From Blastococcus sp. CT_GayMR20 (GTDB lineage Bacteria > Actinomycetota > Actinomycetes > Mycobacteriales > Geodermatophilaceae), in the NCBI RefSeq assembly GCF_004570345.1, contig NZ_SPQM01000061.1:1-28713 (forward strand): a stretch of DNA of 28,713 nt. The letters are read 5' to 3'. The translations under genes were made by a program, and so were the position numbers. The notes below the pieces were generated by a model that ran no database searches, had not been told where the DNA came from, and was given only the letters and a program-made list of their open reading frames with translations. Shown here one piece after another: positions 1-8,194 of this stretch (position 1 is its first letter; each line of letters opens with the position of its first letter).

Positions 1-489
1 GTCGACGACGTCGCCATCGTCGTGCACGTGGACCCGCCGGCCGAGCACAAGGCCTACCTGCACCGCTCCGGCCGCACGGCGCGGGCCGGTGCCGAGGGCG
101 CCGTCGTCACCATCGCCACGCCCGACCAGGCCGGCGAGGTCCGCGCGCTGGCCCGGCAGGCAGGCATCACCCCCGAGGTGTCGGCCATCAAGCCCGGCGC
201 CCGCGAGATCACCGCGCTGATCGGCCCGGCCGCGCCGTACGTCGAGCCGGCCCCGATGGCGGAGCCGCAGCCCCAGGGCAACGGCGGCGGACGACGTCGC
301 GGCGGCTCGGCTCGAGGGGGGTCCGGGGCTGTGGCCTCCTCGGGTGCCCGCAGCAGTTCGGGCAGTGCCGCCAGGTCCGGCGGTTCCGCCCGCGCGTCCG
401 CGCCGGCGCGCACCCGTGCCGAGCTCGCCGCCCGCGCCGGATCCTCGTCAGCGGCGTCCTTCAGCGCCCGCTCCCGCCGGGGACGCTGA
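1..489 (+). CDS. DEAD-box RNA helicase, C-terminal part (5' end outside window)
   Basis: This is the end of an ATP-dependent RNA helicase; the reading frame is open from base 1, so the N-terminal RecA domain with the Walker and DEAD motifs lies outside the window. About 28 residues in, HRSGRTARAG is helicase motif VI, the arginine-finger segment of the second RecA domain, preceded by VVHVDPPAEHKAYLHR, typical of bacterial DEAD-box proteins. The domain ends near residue 80. A low-complexity tail of roughly 75 residues follows, rich in Gly, Arg, Ser and Ala (GGGRRRGGSARGGSG and similar), as in RNA-binding basic tails of RhlE/DeaD-type helicases. The likely role is RNA remodelling in ribosome assembly or mRNA turnover. 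The exact subfamily cannot be told from this part. A strong hairpin terminator follows the stop. Confidence 0.9.
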   Translation, partial: VDDVAIVVHVDPPAEHKAYLHRSGRTARAGAEGAVVTIATPDQAGEVRALARQAGITPEVSAIKPGAREITALIGPAAPYVEPAPMAEPQPQGNGGGRRRGGSARGGSGAVASSGARSSSGSAARSGGSARASAPARTRAELAARAGSSSAASFSARSRRGR

Positions 490-496
490 TCCCTCT

Positions 497-525
497 CCGC
501 CGGAGCCCCGTGCGGGCTCCGGCGG
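497..525 (+). terminator. Hairpin terminator after the helicase gene
   Basis: A perfect 12-bp inverted repeat (CCGCCGGAGCCC at 497-508, complement at 514-525) encloses a 5-nt loop, 8 nt after the helicase stop. There is no U-tract, which is common in high-GC actinobacteria. Confidence 0.75.
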
Positions 526-609
526 ACGGTTGACCCGCCCCTCGCTGGGCACCGGAGTCGGACGCGAGAGAAGTGCGCGCCTGCACACCCCTATCAGCGA
601 GGTACAGCC

Positions 610-1113
610 ATGCGACTGCCCATCACCCTGTCCGAGATCGGCCCACGCATCTCGGCCGGCGCGTTCATCCTCAACAGCGGCCTCGGCAAGCGGGGCGCCG
701 ACGAGGCGACCGCGGCGGGGCTGCACGGGTTCGCGTCGGGCACCTATCCGTTCCTGAAGAACCTCGAGCCGCAGCAGTTCGCCAAGGCCCTGGCGACCGC
801 GGAGATCGCGATCGGCGCCACTCTGCTGGCCCCGTTCGTCCCAACGGCGGTGGCCGGGCTCGCACTCACCGGGTTCTCCGGTGGGCTGCTCGGGCTCTAC
901 CTGAACACCCCCGGCATGCGGAAGCCGGGCAGCCTGGCGCCGACCCAGGAGGGGCTGGCCATCGCCAAGGACGTCTGGCTCCTGGGCATCGGGATCGGCC
1001 TGCTCACCCGTGGGACGGTCGACCGTGAGCCGCGCCGCGTGCGCAAGGCCGCCAAGACGCTGGCCAAGGCGAACAAGAAGGCCGCGAAGGCCCAGCGGAG
1101 GGTCACGGACTGA
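610..1113 (+). CDS. DoxX-like small integral membrane protein
   Basis: A 167-residue membrane protein of unproven function. GAGGT six bases before the ATG supports the start. Four hydrophobic segments can be seen, at about residues 12-25, 58-75, 77-98 and 118-135. The pattern, a first helix followed by a short loop with a GxxK turn, then FAKALATAEIAIGATLL, is like the DoxX/SURF4 fold. The C-terminal 30 residues are a basic Lys/Ala-rich tail (KAAKTLAKANKKAAKAQ), probably cytoplasmic and helical. DoxX proteins have been linked to thiol stress and terminal oxidases, but nothing here shows that role. It stands alone between a terminator and the cupredoxin gene. The family call rests on the hydrophobicity pattern only. 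Confidence 0.6.
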   Translation: MRLPITLSEIGPRISAGAFILNSGLGKRGADEATAAGLHGFASGTYPFLKNLEPQQFAKALATAEIAIGATLLAPFVPTAVAGLALTGFSGGLLGLYLNTPGMRKPGSLAPTQEGLAIAKDVWLLGIGIGLLTRGTVDREPRRVRKAAKTLAKANKKAAKAQRRVTD

Positions 1114-1210
1114 ACCGCCTCGCCCGCCGGTGAACCGGACGGCTGCCGACTCCGTGTCCATGGGTGTCGGCACGTCCGGCGAACCGGCAGCCCCGCGGGT
1201 GCTCCCTCGG

Positions 1211-1227
1211 TACTGCACGGTGCAGTA
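1211..1227. promoter_or_regulatory. Perfect 17-bp palindrome, likely repressor operator
   Basis: TACTGCACGGTGCAGTA has 8-bp arms around a single central G and lies 65 bp before the cupredoxin start, in a non-coding stretch. Size and symmetry fit a dimeric TetR-type repressor site. No TetR gene is in the window, so the binding protein is unknown. Confidence 0.55.
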
Positions 1228-1291
1228 GTCCGACGCGCGTCCTCCGCCCGGCCCCGCCGGCGAGCGGACCGTGGACGAGGAGGAAGCGCCC

Positions 1292-1777
1292 GTGACCCAC
1301 AGGTTCCGCACCACTCCTCGGGCCCGGATCACCGCCGCGCTCGCCCTGGCGGTCCTCTCGCTGACCGCGTGCGGCGGCGGGGACGACGAACCGGAGGCCG
1401 GCGCGACGAGCGCCTCCGCCGAGGAGACCACCAGCTCGGAAGCGCCCAGCTCCTCCCCCGCCGCGCGTCCCACCGCGGCGCCGCCGCCCGTCGCCACGGT
1501 CCAGACCCTCACCGCCACCGAGGCGGACTTCAGCATCAGCCTCGACTCCGACGCCCTGACGGCGGGCACCTACCGGGTCGAGGTGGTCAACCAGGGGGCC
1601 ATGGCGCACGCCCTGGACGTCGAGCGCGACGGTGAGGACGTCGCCGAGTCCGATTCCGTCGACCCGGGCGGCTCGACCACGTTCGAGGTCACGCTCGAGC
1701 CCGGCAGATACGTCTTCTACTGCCCCATCGGCGGCCACCGCGCGGCAGGCATGGAGATCACGGTGCAGGTGACGTGA
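1292..1777 (+). CDS. Cupredoxin-domain lipoprotein (type 1 copper)
   Basis: A secreted, lipid-anchored electron-transfer or copper-binding protein of 161 residues. The GTG at 1292 is chosen because GAGGAGGA lies 7-8 nt upstream; an in-frame GTG at 1271 would include that site in the coding region. Residues 1-27 form a lipoprotein signal peptide with lipobox LTAC (Cys27). A Ser/Ala/Pro-rich linker of about 45 residues follows, then a beta-sandwich ending in FYCPIGGHRAAGM. The candidate copper ligands are His106, Cys144, His149 and Met154, the spacing of plastocyanin/azurin-like cupredoxins. The redox partner is unknown; no oxidase gene is adjacent. A 17-bp palindrome upstream suggests repressor control. 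Copper storage or sensing would be an alternative to electron transfer. Confidence 0.8.
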   Translation: MTHRFRTTPRARITAALALAVLSLTACGGGDDEPEAGATSASAEETTSSEAPSSSPAARPTAAPPPVATVQTLTATEADFSISLDSDALTAGTYRVEVVNQGAMAHALDVERDGEDVAESDSVDPGGSTTFEVTLEPGRYVFYCPIGGHRAAGMEITVQVT

Positions 1778-1825
1778 TGCCCACGGTTCCCGCACCGGCG
1801 TTCCCGGCGGCACGGAACCGCGGCA

Positions 1826-1874
1826 CCTGACCGGGGAGGGGAGGCCGTGACCCCGCCCACCTCCCCCGGTCAGG
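1826..1874. terminator. Bidirectional terminator between convergent genes
   Basis: CCTGACCGGGG (1826-1836) pairs perfectly with 1864-1874, with a further GGGG/CCCC pairing inside the loop. It sits between the cupredoxin gene (+) and the end of the sugar operon (-), so it can serve both. Confidence 0.7.
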
Positions 1875-1882
1875 TCAGCGGG

Positions 1883-2890
1883 TCAGTTCCCGCTGGAGAA
1901 GGCCGCGTCGAAGGCCGCCGCCGGCGGGTCGAACGCCAGTCGGCGGACGAACTCCAGCGCCTCGGGCGCGCCGACGAGGCGGTCCATGCCGGCGTCCTCC
2001 CACTCCACCGAGATCGGGCCGTCGTAGCCGATCGTGTTGAGCATCCGGAAGCACGCCTCCCACGGGACGTCGCCGTGCCCGGTGGACACGAAGTCCCAGC
2101 CGCGGCGCGGGTCGGCCCAGGGCAGGTGCGAGCCCATCCGCCCGTTGCGGCCGTTCCCGACCTGCTTCTTCGCGTCCTTGCAGTCGACGTGGTAGATCCG
2201 GTCCTTGAAGTCCCAGATGAAGGAGACCGGGTCGAGGTCCTGCCAGACGAAGTGGCTGGGGTCCCAGTTGAGCCCGAACGCCTCCCGGTGGCCGATGGCC
2301 TCCATCGTGCGCACCGTCGTCCAGTAGTCGTAGGCGATCTCCGACGGGTGCACCTCGTGGGCGAACCGGACGCCGACCTCGTCGAAGACGTCGAGGATCG
2401 GGTTCCAGCGGTTCGCGAAGTCGGCGTAGCCGTCCTCGATCATCGACTCGGGCACCGGCGGGAACATCGCCACGGTCTTCCAGATCTTCGATCCGGTGAA
2501 CCCGACGACAGTCTTCACGCCCAGCTTGGCCGCCGCGCGCGCGGTCAGCTTCATCTCCTCGGCGGCCCGCTGCCGCACGCCCTCGGGATCCCCGTCGCCC
2601 CAGACGCGCGGGTGCACCATGCCGCGGTGCCGCTCGTCGATGGGGTCGTCGCACACGGCCTGGCCGTTGAGGTGGTTGGAGATCGCGAAGACCTGCAGGT
2701 TGTGCCGCTTCAGCAGGTCGAGCCGCTCGGCGACGTAGGCGTCGTCGGTGGCGGCGCGCTCGACGTCGAGGTGGTCGCCCCAGCAGGCGATCTCCAGGCC
2801 GTCGTAGCCCCACCCGGAGGCCAGCCGGCACATCTCCTCGAACGGCAGGTCGGCCCACTGGCCGGTGAACAGGGTGACGGGGCGAGGCAT
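1883..2890 (-). CDS. Sugar phosphate isomerase/epimerase family protein (xylose-isomerase-like TIM barrel)
   Basis: A 335-residue TIM-barrel protein of the AP_endonuc_2/xylose-isomerase-like family, last gene of the ABC-sugar operon. Start at MPRPVTLF (2890), with GAAGGGA about 10 nt upstream; the open frame extends further but without family sequence. Metal-site residues can be recognised: Glu179 (HEVHP), Asp210 and His213 (NWDPSH), His234 (YHVDCKD) and Glu296 (VEWED). Known members epimerise or isomerise keto sugars (IolE/IolI, tagatose epimerase) or catalyse beta-elimination of 3-keto glycosides. Being beside a Gfo/Idh/MocA dehydrogenase, it probably acts on that enzyme's keto product in the cytoplasm. 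The exact substrate cannot be read from sequence. A REP-like hairpin region separates it from the upstream dehydrogenase gene. Confidence 0.85.
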   Translation of the reverse strand: MPRPVTLFTGQWADLPFEEMCRLASGWGYDGLEIACWGDHLDVERAATDDAYVAERLDLLKRHNLQVFAISNHLNGQAVCDDPIDERHRGMVHPRVWGDGDPEGVRQRAAEEMKLTARAAAKLGVKTVVGFTGSKIWKTVAMFPPVPESMIEDGYADFANRWNPILDVFDEVGVRFAHEVHPSEIAYDYWTTVRTMEAIGHREAFGLNWDPSHFVWQDLDPVSFIWDFKDRIYHVDCKDAKKQVGNGRNGRMGSHLPWADPRRGWDFVSTGHGDVPWEACFRMLNTIGYDGPISVEWEDAGMDRLVGAPEALEFVRRLAFDPPAAAFDAAFSSGN

Positions 2891-2950
2891 CGAAAGGAGT
2901 CCCTTCGTTCGATTCTTCGTGTGGCCTCGTCCTGGGCACCGTGGCCCCCT

Positions 2951-3023
2951 CCCGGGGCCCACCCTGAGCTTGCGAAGGGTGGGGAGGAGAGGGTCCTTCC
3001 ACGATGGGGAGGACGAGGTCCTT
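2951..3023. repeat. REP-like intergenic hairpin with imperfect tandem repeat
   Basis: CCCACCCT (2958-2965) pairs with AGGGTGGG (2976-2983) around a 10-nt loop. Beside it, 2981-2998 and 3006-3023 are an 18-nt imperfect direct repeat (15 of 18 identical, period 25). The words GGGGCCCACCCT and GAAGGGTGG recur at 13600-13655, so this looks like one copy of a dispersed palindromic element. It may also weaken transcription into the last operon gene. Confidence 0.5.
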
Positions 3024-3025
3024 GA

Positions 3026-4201
3026 TCAGATCTCGGTGAAGGCGGAGTTGTTGGCGGCGCTGCGCTCGACCGCGTCGAGCACCCGCTGGACCTGCAGCCC
3101 GTCCGCGAAGGACGGCGTCGGGTCTTCCCCCGCCGCGATGGCGGTGACCAGGTCCACGACCTGGTGGGTGAAGCCGTGCTCGTAGCCGAGGCCGTGGCCG
3201 GCGGGCCACCACGCGCCCACGTACGGGTGCATGGGCTCGGTGACGAGGATCCGGCGGAACCCGGCGGACTCGGCGGGCTCGCCGCCGTCGAAGAACTCCA
3301 GGACGTTCATGTCCTCGAAGTCGAACGCCAGGCTCCCGGCCGAACCGTTGACCTCGATCCGGATGGCGTTCTTGCGGCCCAGCGCGAAGCGGGTCGCCTC
3401 GAACGACGCCAGCGCGCCGCCGCTGAAGCGGCCCAGGAACAGCGCCGCGTCGTCCACGGTGACCGCGCCGGTCTCCGCGCCGCCGACGCCGCCCAGCTTG
3501 CCGGTCTCGGTCGGCAGCGGACGCTCCTTGACGAAGGTCTCCATCAGCCCGCTGACGCCGGTCAGCGTCTGGCCGGTGATGTGCTGCGTGAGGTCGACGA
3601 TGTGGGCACCGATGTCGCCGAGCGCGCCGGAGCCGGCCTTGTCCTTCTCCAGCCGCCACGACATCGGTGCTGCCGGATCGGCGATCCAGTCCTGCAGGTA
3701 CTGGGCCCGCACGTGCCGGATGTCGCCGATCCGGCCGTCGGACACCAGCTTGCGGGCGAGCCCGATGGCCGGCACCCGGCGGTACGTGAACCCCACCATC
3801 GACCGCACGCCCTGGGCGGCGGCCTTCGCGGCGGCGTCGGCCATGGCCTCTGCCTCGGCGACGGTGTTCGCCAGGGGCTTCTCGCACAGGACGTGCTTGC
3901 CGGCCTCGAGCGCGGCGATGGCGATCTCGGCGTGCGTGTCACCGGGGGTGCAGACGTCGACCAGGCCGACGTCGTCCCGCTCGATCACCCGCCGCCAGTC
4001 GGTCTCGGTGCTCTTCCAGCCCAGCCGCTGCGCGGCGTCGGTGACCGCCGCGGCGTTCCGGCCGGCGAGGGCCGTCAGCTCCGGGCGGAGCGGGAGGTCG
4101 AAGAAGTGGGGGGCGGTGCGCCAGGCCTGGGAGTGCGCGGCGCCCATGAAGGCGTAACCGATCAGGCCCACCCCGAGGGAGGGCCGGTTGGCGGAGGTCA
4201 T
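3026..4201 (-). CDS. Gfo/Idh/MocA family sugar dehydrogenase
   Basis: A cytoplasmic NAD(P)-dependent sugar oxidoreductase, 391 residues, usual for the family. The N-terminal Rossmann fold shows GLIGYAFMGAAH (12-23) and the family signature CEKPL (106-110). The C-terminal substrate domain carries YLQDWIADP (168-176), AGSGALGDIGAHIVD (189-203) with candidate catalytic His200, and later PSFADGLQVQ. This pattern matches my recollection of actinobacterial levoglucosan-dehydrogenase-like members; myo-inositol or glycoside dehydrogenases are alternatives. The gene follows the periplasmic-binding-protein gene after a strong hairpin and precedes the TIM-barrel isomerase gene, so import, oxidation and a second conversion are likely one pathway. 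The ATG lies 72 bp beyond the upstream stop. Substrate is inferred, not shown. Confidence 0.88.
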   Translation of the reverse strand: MTSANRPSLGVGLIGYAFMGAAHSQAWRTAPHFFDLPLRPELTALAGRNAAAVTDAAQRLGWKSTETDWRRVIERDDVGLVDVCTPGDTHAEIAIAALEAGKHVLCEKPLANTVAEAEAMADAAAKAAAQGVRSMVGFTYRRVPAIGLARKLVSDGRIGDIRHVRAQYLQDWIADPAAPMSWRLEKDKAGSGALGDIGAHIVDLTQHITGQTLTGVSGLMETFVKERPLPTETGKLGGVGGAETGAVTVDDAALFLGRFSGGALASFEATRFALGRKNAIRIEVNGSAGSLAFDFEDMNVLEFFDGGEPAESAGFRRILVTEPMHPYVGAWWPAGHGLGYEHGFTHQVVDLVTAIAAGEDPTPSFADGLQVQRVLDAVERSAANNSAFTEI

Positions 4202-4224
4202 GCGAGGGGCTCCCGGGATCGGGT

Positions 4225-4262
4225 GGAGCGGCCGGGGAGGGACGAACCTCCCCGGCCACTCC
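4225..4262 (-). terminator. Strong hairpin between binding-protein and dehydrogenase genes
   Basis: GGCCGGGGAGG (4230-4240) pairs perfectly with 4247-4257 around a 6-nt loop; GGAG/CTCC extends the stem past one mismatch. It falls 12 nt after the binding-protein stop, inside the operon. Likely roles are partial termination or protection of the upstream mRNA 3' end, giving more binding protein than dehydrogenase. Confidence 0.65.
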
Positions 4263-4273
4263 GGGTCAGTCGG

Positions 4274-5332
4274 TCAGGACTCGAACGCGTTGTCGATGAA
4301 CTGGTCGACGTTCTCCGACGTGACGACCGGGGCGTCGAGCACGATCCGCCGCGGGACGCCCTGCGAGGTCAGGTCCGAGATGTTCTTGCTCTGGGCCACG
4401 AGCCGGGCGAGCTTGATGCCGTCGGCCGCCTGGGTGTGCGGGTAGATGACGGTGGCCTCGAGGACCGAGTTGCCCTCCTGGATGGCCCGCATCGCGTTCG
4501 CGGAGCCCGCGCCGCCGACCATGATGAACTCGTCGCGGCCGGCGCTCTCGATCGCGGCCAGGACGCCGACGCCCTGGTCGTCGTCGTGGTTCCAGAGGGC
4601 GTCGATCTGCGGGGCCGCCTGGAGCAGGTTGGACGCCGCCTCCTCGCCGCCCTCGACGGTGAAGTCGGCAGCGACGCGGTTGTCGACGTCGAGGCCGCAC
4701 TCCTCGAGCGCGTCGGCGAAGCCCTGGCTGCGGTCCTGGGTCAGCGGCAGCGAGTCGATGCCGGCGATCTCGGCGACCACGGCATCGGGGTTGTCGCCCA
4801 CCTGCTCGCAGACGTACGTGCCGGCCGAGACGCCCATGCCGTAGTTGTCGCCCAGGATCGTGGCGCGGGAGGCGGCCGGGTCGTCGAACTCGCGGTCGAC
4901 GTTGATGACCGGGATGCCCGCCTCCATCGCCTGGAGCGCGACCGGCGTCAGGGCGGCGCCGTCGAAGGGCAGGAGCACGATCGCGTCGACGCCGTCGTTG
5001 ATGAAGGTCTCGACCTGGCTGATCTGGGTGCTGACGTCGTTGGTGCCCTCGGCGACGACCAGCTCGACGTCCTCGTACTTCTCGGCCTCCGCACGGGCGG
5101 CCTCGGTGATGCCGGCGATCCAGCCGTGGTCCGCCGCCGGGGCGGAGAACGCGATCTGGACGGTGTCGCCGGCCTCGTCGTTGTCGCTGGCGGCGTTGTT
5201 GCCGCCGCCACCGCCACCGCCCTCGGCCTCGGGCGTGTTGCCGGTGCAGCCGGCGATCAGCGCGCCGGCGCCGATCAGCGCCACCGCGGTGGACGTCAGG
5301 CGACGGTAGCCGCGCTGCCTCGTTGCAGACAT
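4274..5332 (-). CDS. Sugar ABC transporter substrate-binding lipoprotein (RbsB/XylF class)
   Basis: The extracellular receptor of a carbohydrate importer, 352 residues. The ATG has GAGGAGA 5-6 nt upstream. Residues 1-29 form a lipoprotein signal with lipobox LIAGC (Cys29), then a Gly/Asn-rich linker. The mature part is a type I periplasmic binding fold of the Peripla_BP_4 family: IAFSAPAADHGW opens the first lobe, VDAIVLLPFDGAALTPV and IPVINVDREFDD follow, and ALWNHDDDQGVGVL lies in the second lobe. These are features of ribose/xylose/inositol receptors. It follows the permease gene after about 100 bp and precedes the hairpin and dehydrogenase gene. The ligand is unknown: xylose is possible given the nearby xyl genes, but the operon's own enzymes suggest a glycoside, cyclitol or anhydrosugar. 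Confidence 0.9.
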   Translation of the reverse strand: MSATRQRGYRRLTSTAVALIGAGALIAGCTGNTPEAEGGGGGGGNNAASDNDEAGDTVQIAFSAPAADHGWIAGITEAARAEAEKYEDVELVVAEGTNDVSTQISQVETFINDGVDAIVLLPFDGAALTPVALQAMEAGIPVINVDREFDDPAASRATILGDNYGMGVSAGTYVCEQVGDNPDAVVAEIAGIDSLPLTQDRSQGFADALEECGLDVDNRVAADFTVEGGEEAASNLLQAAPQIDALWNHDDDQGVGVLAAIESAGRDEFIMVGGAGSANAMRAIQEGNSVLEATVIYPHTQAADGIKLARLVAQSKNISDLTSQGVPRRIVLDAPVVTSENVDQFIDNAFES

Positions 5333-5431
5333 CTTGTCTCCTCGGTTATCGCCTCCCTGGCGCGTCGCCAGGTGGTCTGTGGGTGTCGGGGCCGGGCGGC
5401 CCCTCCGGATGGTGCTGACCCGCGGTCGGGG

Positions 5432-6589
5432 TCAGGTCGTGGTCTCGCCCCCGCCGCCCTGCCGGGCTCCGGCCGGGGCTCCCGGGACGGCGCTGCCGCC
5501 GCCGGCGGCACCGCCGGGTCCGCCCGGGGCGGACACCGCAGCAGCCGGTTTCGTGCGCCGGCTGCGACCCTCCCCGCTCACCAGTCGCATCTGCAGGAGG
5601 ACGGCGGCGACGATGATCACGCCGCGGGCGACGGCCTGCGCGGAGCTGGAGAGGTTGTTCAGCGTGAAGACGTTGCCGAGCGTCGTGAAGATCAGCACGC
5701 CCAGGACGGTGCCGACGATGGTTCCGCGACCGCCGATCAACAGCGTGCCGCCGATGACGACGGCGGCGATGGCGTCGAGCTCGTACAGCGTGCCGTGCGT
5801 GGAGCTCCCGGTCGTCGTCCGCGCCATGATCATGACCGCGGCGATCCCGCAGGTGATGCCGGACAGGACATAGAGCTTCACGGTGTGCCGCTGCACCCGG
5901 ATGCCGGCCAGGCGCGCCGCCTCGGCGTTGCCGCCGACGGCGAAGGTCCGCCGGCCGAACGTCGTCCGGTTCAGCAGCACCCAGCCGGCGAGTGCGACCA
6001 GCGCGAAGATGATGACCAGCGTCGGGATGCCGAGGACGTCGCCGGAGAAGAAGTCGAGGAAGGCCTGGTCCCGGACGATCTGCGTCCGCCGGTTGGCGAT
6101 GATCTCGGCGAGGCCGCGGGCGGCGGCCAGCATGGCCAGCGTCGCGATGAAGGCGACGAGCTTGCCGTAGGCGATCACCACGCCGTTGATCAGGCCGGCG
6201 CCGGCTCCGACGGCCAGGGCGGTGATCACCATGACGATCCAGTGGAAGTCCTCGGCGAGCGCCTGGGTCGCGAGCGTCGTCGCCCAGACCGAGGACAGCG
6301 CGACGAGGGCGCCGACCGAGAGGTCGATGCCACCGCCGATGATCACGAAGGTCATGCCCACGCTCACGACGCCGATGACCGACGCCAGGCGCAGGATCGT
6401 GAGGATGTTGTCGATGTCGGCGAACCGGTCACCGGCGGTGATCACCCCGACGATGCACAGGATCGCCAGGGCGATGACCAGACCGAGGTTGCGGCCGACC
6501 GGTCCGGACATGAAGCTGCCCCCGCCGTTGGACGCCTGGGCGCTGCCGGGCTCGGGGCCCCGCGTCGCCACCGTCGCGCTCTCGCTCAT
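5432..6589 (-). CDS. Sugar ABC transporter permease (RbsC class)
   Basis: The membrane channel of the sugar importer, 385 residues, of the BPD_transp_2 family. About nine or ten hydrophobic helices start at GLVIALAILCIVGVI (residues 36-50). The family motif GGGIDLSVGALVALSS is clear, and RLAGIRVQRHTVKLYVLSG marks the cytoplasmic loop that contacts the ATPase. The first 30 residues and the Gly/Pro/Ala-rich last 30 are polar and cytoplasmic. The ATG overlaps the ATPase stop in an ATGA, which implies translational coupling. It should pair with the RbsA-type ATPase and the binding lipoprotein on either side. Confidence 0.92.
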   Translation of the reverse strand: MSESATVATRGPEPGSAQASNGGGSFMSGPVGRNLGLVIALAILCIVGVITAGDRFADIDNILTILRLASVIGVVSVGMTFVIIGGGIDLSVGALVALSSVWATTLATQALAEDFHWIVMVITALAVGAGAGLINGVVIAYGKLVAFIATLAMLAAARGLAEIIANRRTQIVRDQAFLDFFSGDVLGIPTLVIIFALVALAGWVLLNRTTFGRRTFAVGGNAEAARLAGIRVQRHTVKLYVLSGITCGIAAVMIMARTTTGSSTHGTLYELDAIAAVVIGGTLLIGGRGTIVGTVLGVLIFTTLGNVFTLNNLSSSAQAVARGVIIVAAVLLQMRLVSGEGRSRRTKPAAAVSAPGGPGGAAGGGSAVPGAPAGARQGGGGETTT

Positions 6590-8166
6590 GCCACGTCCCC
6601 TTCGTGCTGCATTGCCGTCGGAGCGACGCCGGTGTGCGGCGTGCCTTCCATGATCAGGTCGAGGACCCGGTGCTCGTCGAGCGCGTCGGCCGGCGCCTCG
6701 GCGACGACGGCGCCGTCGGCGATCACCAGCACGCGGTCGGCCAGTCCGAGGACCTCGGGGATCTCGCTGGAGACCACGACGACGGCGACCCCGCGGTCGG
6801 CGAGGTCGCGGACCAGCGCGTACATCTCCGACCGGGCGCCGACGTCGACCCCGCGGGTGGGCTCGTCGAGCAGCAGCACCCGGCAGTCGCGGAGCAGCCA
6901 GCGGGCCAGGACGACCTTCTGCTGGTTGCCGCCGGAGAGCGTGCGGACGATCCGGCTGACGTCGGCCGGGCGGACGTCCAGCGACTCGGTCTGCGCCCGG
7001 GCGGCGACCTTCTCGGCACTGCCGGACAGGAACCCGCCGCGGGCGAACCGGCCCAGGCTGGACACCGTGATGTTGCGGTAGACGGAGTCGTCCAGCAGCA
7101 GCGCCTGGCTCTTGCGCTCCTCCGGCGCGAGGCCGACGCCGGCCGCCACCGCGGCGCCGACGTCGCCGGGCCGCAGCCGCTTGCCGGCCAGGCGGACCGT
7201 GCCGGACGTGGGGCGGCGCGCACCGTAGATCGTCTCGAGGATCTCCGACCGTCCCGAGCCCACCAGGCCGGCGACACCGACGATCTCGCCGGGGCGGACG
7301 GTGAAGCTCACGTCCTCGAACCGGCCGCGCAGGCCCAGGTGGTCCACCTCGAGCAGCGGGTCGCCGCTCGGCGGGGCCGCCTGCCGGGGCGGGAAGACGT
7401 ACTCGATCGTGCGTCCGGTCATCAGCGTGATGACCTCGCGGGTGGGGGTCTCGCGGGCCGGGAGTCCGGTGGCGACGGTCCGCCCGTCCTTGAGGACGGT
7501 GATCCGGTCACCGATCTCGCGGATCTCCTCGAGCCGGTGGGAGATGTAGACGACGGCGACGTCGTGGGCGGTGAGGTCGCGGATGACGCCGAAGAGCCGC
7601 TCCACCTCCTCGTTGTCCAGGACGGCGGACGGCTCGTCCATGATGATCAGCTTCGCGTCCTGGGACAGCGCCCGGGCGATGCTCACCATCTGCTGCGAGG
7701 CCGCCGACAGCGAGCCGACCTCGGCCGCGGGCCGGATCTCCGGATGGCCGAGTCGCGTCAGCAGCCGGGACGCCGCGCGGTTGGCCGCGGCCGGCCGCGT
7801 GATGCCGAACCGCGAGCTCTCCCGCCCCAGGAAGATGTTGTCCGCGACGGACAGACCGGAGACGAGGTCGAGTTCCTGGTAGATCGTGGCGATCCCCAGG
7901 CTCATCGCGGCCTGCGGGTCGCTGAGGGAGACCTGTTCGCCGCGCCAGGAGATGGACCCCTCGTCGGGCTGGTGCGCCCCGGCCAGCACCTTGATCAGCG
8001 TGGACTTGCCGGCGCCGTTCTGGCCGAGCAGGCAGTGCACCTCACCGGCACGGACGTCGAGGTCGACGCCGTCCAGGGCACGGACGCCGGGGAACTGCTT
8101 GACGATCCCGTGCATCTCGAGCAGGGGGGACGCCAGCGGCCCGCGGCTCGCAGGTACGTCGTTCAT
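6586..8166 (-). CDS. Sugar ABC transporter ATP-binding protein (RbsA/XylG class)
   Basis: Double-domain ATPase of the sugar importer, 526 residues from the chosen ATG (8166), which has GGTGG just upstream. An in-frame ATG at 8193 has no ribosome binding site but cannot be excluded. Domain 1 has Walker A GQNGAGKST, signature LSAASQQ and Walker B LIIMDEPSAVLD. Domain 2 has a degenerate Walker A (GLVGSGRSE), signature LSGGNQQKVVLARWL and Walker B VLLLDEPTRGVDVGA, as is normal for CUT2 ATPases. It is the first gene of the operon, read from a clear promoter at 8218-8246. The importer contains no other ATPase gene in this cluster. Confidence 0.93.
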   Translation of the reverse strand: MNDVPASRGPLASPLLEMHGIVKQFPGVRALDGVDLDVRAGEVHCLLGQNGAGKSTLIKVLAGAHQPDEGSISWRGEQVSLSDPQAAMSLGIATIYQELDLVSGLSVADNIFLGRESSRFGITRPAAANRAASRLLTRLGHPEIRPAAEVGSLSAASQQMVSIARALSQDAKLIIMDEPSAVLDNEEVERLFGVIRDLTAHDVAVVYISHRLEEIREIGDRITVLKDGRTVATGLPARETPTREVITLMTGRTIEYVFPPRQAAPPSGDPLLEVDHLGLRGRFEDVSFTVRPGEIVGVAGLVGSGRSEILETIYGARRPTSGTVRLAGKRLRPGDVGAAVAAGVGLAPEERKSQALLLDDSVYRNITVSSLGRFARGGFLSGSAEKVAARAQTESLDVRPADVSRIVRTLSGGNQQKVVLARWLLRDCRVLLLDEPTRGVDVGARSEMYALVRDLADRGVAVVVVSSEIPEVLGLADRVLVIADGAVVAEAPADALDEHRVLDLIMEGTPHTGVAPTAMQHEGDVA

Positions 8167-8194
8167 GCCACCACCCGGACTTTTGCTCAGCATT

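Noticed and set aside
1144..1172. Stem TGCCGAC/GTCGGCA after the DoxX-like gene as a terminator
   Set aside because: Only 7 bp with a 15-nt loop and no other support; expected by chance at this GC content.
3164..7081. A 1305-codon plus-strand open frame
   Set aside because: It is antisense to the dehydrogenase, binding-protein, permease and ATPase genes and has no domain or normal composition; a GC-driven shadow.
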